Assembly (NCBI GenBank): GCA_011050175.1
Contig: DRGF01000102.1
Location: forward strand, 1-7,667
Source of the DNA: Thermococcus sp.
GTDB taxonomy: Archaea > Methanobacteriota_B > Thermococci > Thermococcales > Thermococcaceae
Direction of reading: 5' to 3'
DNA: 7,667 bases
Of the stretch, positions 1-6,500 are shown one piece after another. The translations under genes were made by a program, and so were the position numbers. Position 1 is the first letter of the stretch. Every line of letters begins with the position of its first letter. The notes beneath the pieces were generated by a model. The model was not told the DNA's origin. It saw nothing but the letters and a program-made list of their open reading frames with translations, and made no database searches.

Positions 1-64
1 CATCTACGTCGTCGCCATATTTGGACACGCCCTGATACGGTACCACTATTCGAGGGTGATGTGA
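1..64 (+). CDS. 3' end of an unidentified gene, possibly a small membrane protein (partial)
   Basis: An open frame enters from the left edge (codons in phase from base 2) and ends at TGA 62-64. It gives only about 20 residues: a hydrophobic stretch (IYVVAIFGHALI) followed by RYHYSRVM. This resembles the end of a transmembrane helix with a short basic cytoplasmic tail. The stop directly abuts the GTG start of the next gene, and the last codons contain that gene's ribosome binding site (GGTGA at 55-59), so the two are almost certainly co-transcribed. Small membrane proteins often sit next to short Xre-type regulators in archaea (inference from general knowledge). The fragment is too short to name a family. 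Confidence 0.6.
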   Translation, partial: IYVVAIFGHALIRYHYSRVM

Positions 65-262
65 GTGAAGAACCGCCTGCGCGAGCTGAGGGAGGCGAAA
101 GGCTTAACCCAAGAGGAGCTGGCAAAGGCCCTCGGCGTCACGAGGCAGACAATCATAGCCATCGAGAAGGGAAAATACGACCCCTCCCTGAGGCTGGCCT
201 TCAAGATAGCCCGCTTTTTCAACAGGACGATTGAAGAAATCTTTATCTATGAAGGTGATTAA
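65..262 (+). CDS. Small Xre-family helix-turn-helix transcriptional regulator
   Basis: A 65-residue protein that is almost entirely one HTH domain of the Xre/Cro type. Residues 4-14 form helix 1 (LRELREAKGLT), TQEELAKALG is helix 2, and TRQTIIAIEKG is the recognition helix. It continues with the conserved PSL and a last helix (AFKIARFF). The ending FNRTIEEIFIYEGD is typical of the short COG1476-like regulators, which have no effector domain and bind DNA as dimers. The start is GTG at 65, immediately after the upstream TGA, with GGTGA at 55-59 five bases before it. The gene precedes an ABC ATPase and permease in the same direction, with 22 bases between its stop and the chosen ATPase start. 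A local, probably autoregulatory repressor of the exporter operon is the simplest reading; the target site is not visible in the window. Confidence 0.93.
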   Translation: MKNRLRELREAKGLTQEELAKALGVTRQTIIAIEKGKYDPSLRLAFKIARFFNRTIEEIFIYEGD

Positions 263-270
263 AAAAAGTA

Positions 271-284
271 GGGGAGGACTGGAG
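271..284 (+). promoter_or_regulatory. Ribosome binding region of the ABC ATPase gene
   Basis: GGGGAGG at 271-277 is followed by GGAG at 281-284. The first is well spaced for ATG 285 and the second for ATG 291, so either in-frame start could be used; the proteins would differ by two residues. This supports a start here rather than at the upstream in-frame codons at 231 or 249, which lie inside the regulator gene. Confidence 0.6.
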
Positions 285-1043
285 ATGCCCATGGTTGAAG
301 TTCTGAACCTGGAGAAGGACTACGGAAAGGTGAAGGCCCTCAAGGGGATAAGTTTCTATATCAACGAGGGCGAGATATTTGGCCTCATCGGGCCCAACGG
401 TGCTGGAAAGAGCACAACGCTCAAGATACTCTCCACCCTCCTCAGGCCGACTGCGGGGGAGGCAAAGATAGCAGGCTACGATGTCGTCAAGGATGCCGAC
501 AAAGTAAGGGCTCTCATAAGCTACCTGCCGGAGGAAGCCGGAGCCTACAAGAACCTCACCGGCTACGAATACCTTCAGTTCATGGCGCGGCTATATGCCA
601 AGGACAGAAAGAAAGCAGAGGAGATGCTGGAGCTCGGCGTTAAGCTGAGCGGACTTGGGGAGAGGCTCCGCGACAAAGTCTCGACGTACTCCAAGGGAAT
701 GACAAGGAAGCTGCTGCTTGCGAGAGCTTTGATGGTCGAGCCCAAGCTGGCCATCCTGGACGAGCCGGCGAGCGGGCTGGACATAATCAACGCCTACACC
801 ATAAGGCAGACGATAAAGCGGTTCGCAAGGGAGAAGGGGATAACGTTTCTGGTTTCAAGCCACAACATGCTCGAAGTTGAGTTCCTCTGCGACAGGGTGG
901 CGCTGATTAATAAGGGAATGATCGTGGAGACCGGAACTCCCCGGGAGCTAAAGGAAAAATACGACGCCGAGAACCTCGAAGAGGTCTTTATGAGGACAGT
1001 AGGGGCCAAGATCAGTGAACCCGTTGGAGGTGAAGGGTCTTGA
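285..1043 (+). CDS. ABC transporter ATP-binding protein (NatA-like exporter ATPase)
   Basis: A 252-residue cytoplasmic ATPase that would power the permease encoded next to it. All ABC landmarks are present: Walker A GPNGAGKST (36-44), a Q-loop region at YLPEE (80-84) with Glu in place of Gln, a divergent signature YSKGM (135-139) instead of LSGGQ, Walker B LAILDEP (155-161), D-loop SGLD (163-166) and H-loop His193. Divergent signatures of this kind are common in the NatA/CcmA-type exporter branch (family knowledge). ATG 285 is chosen because GGGGAGG (271-277) lies seven bases upstream. ATG 291, with GGAG at 281-284, is a close alternative. The frame is open back to 231, but that would overlap the regulator gene. 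The stop overlaps the permease start by four bases (TTGA). The substrate cannot be read from the ATPase. Confidence 0.95.
   Translation: MPMVEVLNLEKDYGKVKALKGISFYINEGEIFGLIGPNGAGKSTTLKILSTLLRPTAGEAKIAGYDVVKDADKVRALISYLPEEAGAYKNLTGYEYLQFMARLYAKDRKKAEEMLELGVKLSGLGERLRDKVSTYSKGMTRKLLLARALMVEPKLAILDEPASGLDIINAYTIRQTIKRFAREKGITFLVSSHNMLEVEFLCDRVALINKGMIVETGTPRELKEKYDAENLEEVFMRTVGAKISEPVGGEGS
1026..1033 (+). promoter_or_regulatory. Strong Shine-Dalgarno deciding the TTG start of the permease
   Basis: GGAGGTGA is complementary to the 3' end of archaeal 16S rRNA and lies six bases before TTG 1040. It is embedded in the last codons of the ATPase gene. It makes TTG 1040 the convincing start and implies coupled translation through the TTGA start/stop overlap. 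Confidence 0.85.
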
Positions 1044-2326
1044 GCGACTTCTGGGTGCTTGTGATAAAGGAACTTAAGGACCTTCTGAGGGATAAGGGGC
1101 TTATTTTCGGGATAATAATAGTTCCCTTAATAATCTACCCTGCTCTGGGGCAGATGATGCAGGTGGGGTTTGAGCAGGCCCAGGGCGAGACCAAGGTCGT
1201 CCTGGTAAACCTCGACGAGGGCCAATACGGAGAGCTGCTCATTAAGGCCCTTGAGACTGCTCCTAACGTAACTCTCACCAAGATAGATGCCCTGAGCATT
1301 GATGATGCTCTTGAGAAGGCCCAAGAAAAGGATTACAACATGATAGTGATAATCCCAGAGAACTTTTCAAAAGCCATAGAAAGCAACCAGAAAGCCATGG
1401 TTGAAGTCTACGGCATAATTAAGGGCATAAGCGGGGGCATGAGGGAAGCAGTAAGTGAAGGAAGAATAAACGCCATCCTGACGGTCATTAGCGAGTACAT
1501 TGCAAAGCTGAAAATAGAACAGAACATGGAAGGCGACCCGGATGCGATTTTAAAGCCAATAGACGCGAAAAGCTTCACCGTGATTAAGGGCCGCGTTGTT
1601 GCAGTCCCACCCTCCCTGGTAGCCAACCTGGTGGCAGCCCAGTCAATTTCCATGCCACTCGTGATATTCATCATGATAATGCTGGTCTCCCAGATGTCGG
1701 CAGGAAGCATGGCAATGGAGAAAGAGAACAAAACCCTTGAAACCCTCCTCACCCTGCCAGTGAAAAGAATAACGATCGTCGCCGGAAAAATGGTCGGAAC
1801 CGCAGCGATAGGCATAATAGCGGCAATAGCGTATATGGTCGGTATGAGGAACTATCTCGGTAGCATAATGTCTTCATCCGGCGAGATTGGAATTTCCCTC
1901 GAAGACCTGGGGCTGACTGTTACCCCACAGGGCGCGGCACTTTTTGTTCTCATAATGTTCCTGGCAATGGTGTTTGCCTTAAGCTTCGCAATGCTGCTGG
2001 CGGTCTTTGCAGAGGACACAAAAAGCGCAAACACCGTGGTGAGCGCGGGAATAATGCCACTTGCCTTCCCCACGTTTATCCTCATGTTCGCGGACTTAGA
2101 AACCCTGCCGGTAGCTATCAAATACCTCCTGCTCGCAATACCCTTCAGCCACCCGATACTGGCCTCCAGGGCGATGCTCATGGGCGAATATTCCACGATG
2201 TATGTCAGCGTGCTTTATCTGGGGGTGATATCGACGTTAACACTCTTTGTAACCGCAAGGTTCTTCACAACGGAAAAAATCCTCACGGCAAAAATAAGTT
2301 GGGGAAGGCGGAAGAAGGCAGAGTGA
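1040..2326 (+). CDS. ABC-2 type transporter permease (NatB-like)
   Basis: A 428-residue integral membrane protein, the partner of the preceding ATPase. It has the ABC-2/NatB layout. A cytoplasmic amphipathic start (ELKDLLRDKG) leads into TM1 (about 21-40). An extracytoplasmic domain of about 155 residues (45-200) follows, then a cluster of helices at about 204-224, 251-268, 298-322, 333-351, 358-378 and 386-408, and a basic tail (WGRRKK). The segment after TM2 (MEKENKTLETLLTLPVKR, 226-243) is the coupling-helix signature of ABC-2 exporters. One ATPase plus one permease would work as a homodimeric exporter. Members of this group (COG1668) are named after the Bacillus Na+ exporter NatAB, but they also include exporters of drugs and peptides, so sodium efflux is only a possibility. 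Translation starts at TTG with a strong ribosome binding site. Confidence 0.93.
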   Translation: MSDFWVLVIKELKDLLRDKGLIFGIIIVPLIIYPALGQMMQVGFEQAQGETKVVLVNLDEGQYGELLIKALETAPNVTLTKIDALSIDDALEKAQEKDYNMIVIIPENFSKAIESNQKAMVEVYGIIKGISGGMREAVSEGRINAILTVISEYIAKLKIEQNMEGDPDAILKPIDAKSFTVIKGRVVAVPPSLVANLVAAQSISMPLVIFIMIMLVSQMSAGSMAMEKENKTLETLLTLPVKRITIVAGKMVGTAAIGIIAAIAYMVGMRNYLGSIMSSSGEIGISLEDLGLTVTPQGAALFVLIMFLAMVFALSFAMLLAVFAEDTKSANTVVSAGIMPLAFPTFILMFADLETLPVAIKYLLLAIPFSHPILASRAMLMGEYSTMYVSVLYLGVISTLTLFVTARFFTTEKILTAKISWGRRKKAE

Positions 2327-2345
2327 CCTTTTCCTTTTTATTCTA
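2327..2345 (+). terminator. Pyrimidine-rich terminator of the ABC operon
   Basis: Directly after the permease stop the + strand reads CCTTTTCCTTTTTATTCT. T-rich runs like this are sufficient for intrinsic termination in Thermococcales (family knowledge). It overlaps the last codons of the convergent UPF0201 gene, so the two transcripts must overlap at their ends. No hairpin is evident. Confidence 0.6.
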
Positions 2346-2751
2346 TTGGCACTCCATCTTTTGTCCTCGGCGCGAGCCACTTCATGAGCCTGTGGGGGTC
2401 TTTGGTTCTGATGATTATCGTTATTGGGCCGAGCGGGGATTCCTCGTTGAAGTTTACGACGCCGGCGTAGGCGGCCTGCTTGTTGACGCGGATTATTACC
2501 TCCTCGCCGAAGTAGCCCTCCTCGAGGAAACTCCTGGCGGTGTCGAGTATCGCCTGCCCGCGGAAGAGCTCGTAGAGCCTGCTGAGAGCTTTCCTGCTCT
2601 TCGTTTTGCCCGTCAGGATGATGTAGTCCCCCCTGTCGAATGCCTCAAACTCCAGGTCGGGAATCAGGTTCAGCATCGCCCTCTTGACCTTCTCGATGTC
2701 CTCCGTAGGATAAACGTAAGCCTCAACCTCAACTTCCTCAAAGAGCTCCAT
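2338..2751 (-). CDS. UPF0201/DUF54-type putative RNA-binding protein
   Basis: A 137-residue soluble acidic/basic mixed protein with no signal or membrane segment. The sequence ([18 protein letters not shown] at the start, a middle [19 protein letters not shown], and the ending [16 protein letters not shown]) matches my memory of archaeal UPF0201 proteins such as the Pyrococcus and Methanocaldococcus members. These are placed in the RNA_binding family PF01877 and have been predicted, without experimental proof as far as I know, to associate with RNA or the exosome. The start is ATG 2751: it follows GGTGAG (2755-2760), and a TATA box sits at 2781-2790. The frame is open to 2874 upstream, but that part ([11 protein letters not shown]...) covers the promoter and is not protein-like. 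The gene converges with the permease, with 11 bases between the stops. Confidence 0.88.
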   Translation of the reverse strand: MELFEEVEVEAYVYPTEDIEKVKRAMLNLIPDLEFEAFDRGDYIILTGKTKSRKALSRLYELFRGQAILDTARSFLEEGYFGEEVIIRVNKQAAYAGVVNFNEESPLGPITIIIRTKDPHRLMKWLAPRTKDGVPIE

Positions 2752-2780
2752 ATTCTCACCCAGAAAAAGCTCGCGGGAAT

Positions 2781-2790
2781 GCTTATAAAC
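2781..2790 (-). promoter_or_regulatory. TATA box of the UPF0201 gene
   Basis: The minus strand reads GTTTATAAGC, a close match to the Thermococcales TATA element. Its centre is about 34 bases upstream of ATG 2751, so a transcript starting about 25 bases downstream would have a leader of roughly 8-10 bases, just enough to hold GGTGAG. Confidence 0.7.
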
Positions 2791-2805
2791 CCAACCGCCC
2801 GGATA

Positions 2806-2821
2806 GTTAGGGCGTCCTAAC
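2806..2821. repeat. Perfect 6-bp inverted repeat upstream of the UPF0201 promoter
   Basis: GTTAGG GCGT CCTAAC: two 6-bp arms with a 4-bp loop, about 16 bp upstream of the TATA box on the minus strand. A second small palindrome, CAACGTTG (2821-2828), shares its first base with the end of this one. The position fits an operator or activator site. It could also be a short hairpin in the 3' part of the UPF0200 transcript, but the T-rich stretch of that transcript precedes it. Confidence 0.45.
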
Positions 2822-2850
2822 AACGTTGAGAACTTGACTGAAGATATGCT

Positions 2851-2866
2851 TAGAAAGAGAAAAGAG
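2851..2866 (-). terminator. T-rich terminator-like tract after the UPF0200 gene
   Basis: The minus strand reads CTCTTTTCTCTTTCTA, starting 57 bases beyond the UPF0200 stop. It is the only pyrimidine-rich run in the 171-base gap between the two minus-strand genes. No stem precedes it, which is normal for archaeal intrinsic termination. I see no RNA gene in the rest of that gap: no paired C and D boxes of a guide RNA and no tRNA. Confidence 0.45.
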
Positions 2867-2922
2867 CAACACACTGCTAACTATGGGTTTCCCAGGGCTT
2901 CTACGTGATGCTCTTCCCAGAC

Positions 2923-3480
2923 TCAATGCTCGGCTAAAATCCTGTCAACAAGCTCCTGAACTTTTCTTTCGTATTCTTCCCTGCTACTGTCGTTGACCAC
3001 CATGTAGTCGGCCATTGCGATGACGTTTCCTATGCCGAACTTCAGCTCCTTCCAGTCGCGCTCCTCGAAGTCCTCCCAGGTGTGGGGGTCGTCGTGCCTT
3101 CCCCTCGCCCTGAGCCTCTCGAAGCGGGTGTGCGGCGGCGTGTGAACAGCGATGATAACAAGCTCCTCCTCGGGAAAAGCGCTCCTGAAGGTTCCAACCT
3201 CGTCGAGGGAGCGGACGCCGTCTATGACAACGGCCTTGCTCTCCTTGAGGAGGCCCCTAACCTTTTCCACCGTCAGCTTTGCAACGGCGTTCTCACCGAG
3301 CTCCTGCCTCAGACGGATGCTCACCTTGGCAACGTTCTCCTTCGTGAGCTCCAGACCCCTCTTTGAGGTCTCCTCGCGAACGATATCACCCATAGAAACG
3401 CTCGGAAAACCTCTCCTCTCGAATTCTTTAACGATTTTGCTCTTTCCCGAACCAGGCATTCCAGTCACGATGATGATCAT
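2923..3480 (-). CDS. UPF0200 family P-loop nucleotide kinase-like protein
   Basis: A 185-residue soluble protein of the adenylate kinase/dephospho-CoA kinase fold. The P-loop GMPGSGKS is at residues 7-14. A substrate-side segment (SMGDIVREE, 29-37) follows, then VVIDGVRSLDEV (84-95) at the strand carrying a second acid, and an arginine-rich lid (ERLRARGRHDDP, 121-132). A near C-terminal DYMVVND matches the nucleoside-kinase pattern. Archaeal UPF0200 proteins are often annotated as dephospho-CoA kinase by similarity. In Thermococcus kodakarensis, however, that activity has been assigned to an unrelated GTP-dependent enzyme, so the true substrate here is open. ATG 3480 (MIIIVTG) is chosen. An in-frame GTG at 3489 would add three residues and sits almost exactly at the predicted transcription start, so leaderless GTG initiation is possible. 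It lies downstream of hel308 on the same strand. Confidence 0.9.
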   Translation of the reverse strand: MIIIVTGMPGSGKSKIVKEFERRGFPSVSMGDIVREETSKRGLELTKENVAKVSIRLRQELGENAVAKLTVEKVRGLLKESKAVVIDGVRSLDEVGTFRSAFPEEELVIIAVHTPPHTRFERLRARGRHDDPHTWEDFEERDWKELKFGIGNVIAMADYMVVNDSSREEYERKVQELVDRILAEH

Positions 3481-3508
3481 AGTGCCCACGCCCGAGTAAA
3501 ATAGGGGG

Positions 3509-3517
3509 ATTTAAAAA
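3509..3517 (-). promoter_or_regulatory. TATA box of the UPF0200 gene, overlapping the hel308 3' flank
   Basis: The minus strand reads TTTTTAAAT, a good archaeal TATA element, only 8 bases past the hel308 stop. The expected start point about 25 bases downstream is near 3488, next to GTG 3489. The T5 at its left edge is also the nearest T-run after the hel308 stop, so the same bases may serve as terminator and promoter. Confidence 0.6.
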
Positions 3518-3525
3518 GGTTGACC

Positions 3526-6500
3526 CTACTTCAGGAAGGCATCAAGGGTCCCCTTCCGCGATTTTTCCCCATCTTTGGAGTCTTTTTTGACACCCTTAGG
3601 CAGCTCCACACCGAAGTGCCGGAACAAGCCTTCGACCACCTTCATTCCAATGCCCTCGACCTTCAGAAGGTCTCTCACCTTGGCGCGCATTATGTCCTCC
3701 TGGCTCCTGAAGCCGGCGTTGTAGAGCGCCCTCGCCCTCTTCCTTCCGATGTTGGGGAGCCTGACGAGCTCAAGGAGCTCTTCCCTGACTCCGTGGCGCA
3801 GGCGGAGGTGCAGGTCTCTGAGGTACTGCAGGACATCCTCTTTGGGTTCAAAGAGCTTGTAGAGCTCGATGAGAGAGTACATCAGCCAGTCCGCGAGCTC
3901 CAGGATTCTGTAGAGGTCTCCCGGGTCTATGTTGTAGGTCTCGTATATCCTCGTCTCCGGAACCTCGTTTATCCAGTCGAGGAGCACCTTTGCAGTCTTT
4001 ACCTGCCCCAAAAAGCCCTGGAAGCGCGAATCCTCATAGTAGGGGATGTTCGTGTAGAGCTTGTCCTCCATCTCGTAGGCCAGGTCGAGGTAGTCCTCCA
4101 TCTCCCGCCTCCGGGCGTTCAGCGTGGCCATGTCCGGGGTCGAGGCCATGAGCTGGAAAATTCCAAACGGGTTGGGGTTCTTTTCGAGCTTCGGGAAGGC
4201 GTCCTTGAATTTCTTCGCCGTGAAGGGGTCTATGTAAAGCTGGGAGGTGCGTTTTCCAAAGGGCAGGGGCATGAAGCGGTCTTCCATGTCCATGTCGATG
4301 AACCCGTTCTCGATGAGGAAGTAGACGACGCTCTTGGCCTTGTACTCAAGCGAGGCTATGTCCCCGCGCTGGTGGGCGTAGAAAGTCCTCTCGAGGAAAG
4401 AGACCAGTTCGCGGAAGTTGCCCACCCCGAAGTTGGTCACGAGCGCCAGAATCTGGCTCCTGAAGGCCTGCTCGTTGGCGAGCATCGAGAAGAGCTTCTC
4501 GGGCTTTCCGTGGATGTATCTCTCCATCAGCTTCTTCGGCTCCTCAGTCCTCGCGACGATGATTGCTTCCCCAACCCTGTCGTACTTGGGCCTTCCTGCC
4601 CTTCCCATCATCTGCTGTATCTCAAGGACGGGGATATCCGTCCAGCCGAAGCCGGCGTAGCGCTTGGTGTCGCGGATTATTACTCTGAATGACGGCAAAT
4701 TCACACCGGCAGAATTGTGGACTATAAAACCGACGCTGTAGCTCTCGTCGTCTTCAACTTCGAGGTTATAAACATCCCCTTCGTAGTGCTCTTCCTCAAC
4801 TGAGCGAACCTTAAAGAGAAGGTACCCATTCCAGATTGTGTTCACGTTGTAAGTCCTGTTCCCTCTGGGAGGAGCTCCAAGGCCGAGTTCATCAAGCAAT
4901 CCATAATAGGAGCGTCCGCTGACTTTGACTTCATATACTGGTTTCCTACTTTTTCCAATCCCTGGTTTTCTCACGCTTCTCGAAATTGAGGACACATAGC
5001 CTAGAGAACCAAGGAGAAGCTGAAGTTGATACGCCAAAGTCGAGGAGACTGTGGTATAGGTTATATAGTTGGCTCTCCTGGAGTCATCTTTCCTGACATA
5101 TCCGTCCCCTTCAATAAGGCCTCTTAGGAGCCCAAGCCGAACTTCTCTGCTCTTGTTGAAGAGCAGCACATCGGGAATTCTCTTCTCGTGGGCCAGATGG
5201 CCAATGTTCTCCCTGAGCCATTCGGCAAACCTCTTGTTGCAGAAGCGGACAACTCTCCTGTTCCTCTCATGGTCATTCACGACAACGTTGGCATATGGAA
5301 AATACTTTTTGATAGTCTGAACAAGGAATTCTGTAATCTCTTCCTCATGAGAGCCAATGTCAAACTTTACGACACCGTTTTTAGTTGTTGAACCCTCAGC
5401 GATCCAGAGGCCCAACAGCCGTGCGGTTTCAAAGTTTAAGGGGAGAAATTCAGGGGTTCTTTTTGTAGAAGCGTGTAATTTATCCGTTTTTCCAAACTGA
5501 TTTGAGATATAGACTGGCTTCCTTAGGGGGATTTTGTTAATCTCAACCCCATGATCTGGAATCGGCTGGAGTAACATGTAGGAAACCTTTTCATCATTAT
5601 TGTTTTCAACGAGTTCCTTGAGTTCTTGGGCTGTCATCCACTCCGGTCCTTTGAACTCCCACCATATCACCTGTCTGCCGTCAGAATAATGGGACTTATG
5701 CCGAATTCTCTTAACGACCCACACCATGTGTTCAGGTGTCACCCTCACCGGAACCGTCCCTCTGGCCTTGATTACAAGCATTTTACCCCTGTGTGGCCGC
5801 TTTAGGGGGGATACAACCTTCTTAAACCCTCCGCTGTGGGTTAGAACCTCGTCCCCTTCCCTGAGCTCGCCCACCTTTTTAACGCCATCCCTTGTTATCA
5901 CCGGAGTCTCTGGATGCATACAAAGTGTCGGCGTCGCGGTGATGACCTTTACAAGTCCTTCTTTGAAGGCGTCCTCTATGAGCGTCCTCTCCGCCCTGCT
6001 TAAACCCGCGTGGTGGAAGGCGACACCTCCCCGCAGCGCCCTCTTGAGCTTCTCCGTCGTGGGGTTGTCCTCGATGGAGGAAATCAGCTCCTCCAGCTGC
6101 CTGGTCTCGGGCTTTGTTAGGAGGCGGGCTATCTTGGAGGAGAGCGAGACGGCCTCCTTCTCAGCTGAGCGGCGGGTGTTGACGAAAACCAGCGCCTGCT
6201 TGCCCCTCTTGACCGCGTCAATAACCAGACTCTCCCAGTTCTCGGGGTAGCGGCCTATTTTGCCGTCCTCCCAGAAGAGCTGACCGAGGTGGAACACTCC
6301 CTTTCTGAGCTGAACCGGACGCCAGTCGCTCATGACCAGCGCGGCATCGAGCCATTCGGCCAGCTCCTCAGCGTTTCCGACTGTGGCACTCAGGGCGAGA
6401 ATCTGGGCCTTTCCGAGCATATGGCTCAGTATCATCTCAAGTGTCGCTCCCCTGTCGTAGGAGCCTATGAGGTGAACCTCGTCCGCCACGACAAGCTTGA

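Noticed and set aside
231..284. Upstream extension of the ABC ATPase to 231 or 249
   Set aside because: It would overlap the regulator gene and adds a non-conserved basic leader. Good ribosome binding sites point to 285 or 291.
1408..2196. Minus-strand frames inside the permease gene (1408-1815, 1852-2196)
   Set aside because: They are Ser/Ile/Met-rich mirrors of membrane-helix codons, with no start signals or family resemblance.
2299..2820. A 173-codon + strand frame after the permease
   Set aside because: It overlaps the permease end and lies antisense to the well-supported UPF0201 gene. The composition is not protein-like.
2752..2874. N-terminal extension of the UPF0201 protein to 2874
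   Set aside because: It covers the TATA box and inverted repeats. The extra residues do not resemble the family's N-terminus, while ATG 2751 has GGTGAG in front.
2885..2925. Possible C/D box guide RNA near GTGATG (2905-2910)
   Set aside because: Only one weak C-like box is present. No matching D (CTGA), C' and D' boxes occur at the required spacing on either strand.
3520..4692. A 390-codon open frame on the + strand
   Set aside because: It is antisense to the C-terminal extein of hel308, with a repetitive Leu/Val/Glu/His composition typical of a mirrored high-GC gene, no ribosome binding site and no recognisable domain.
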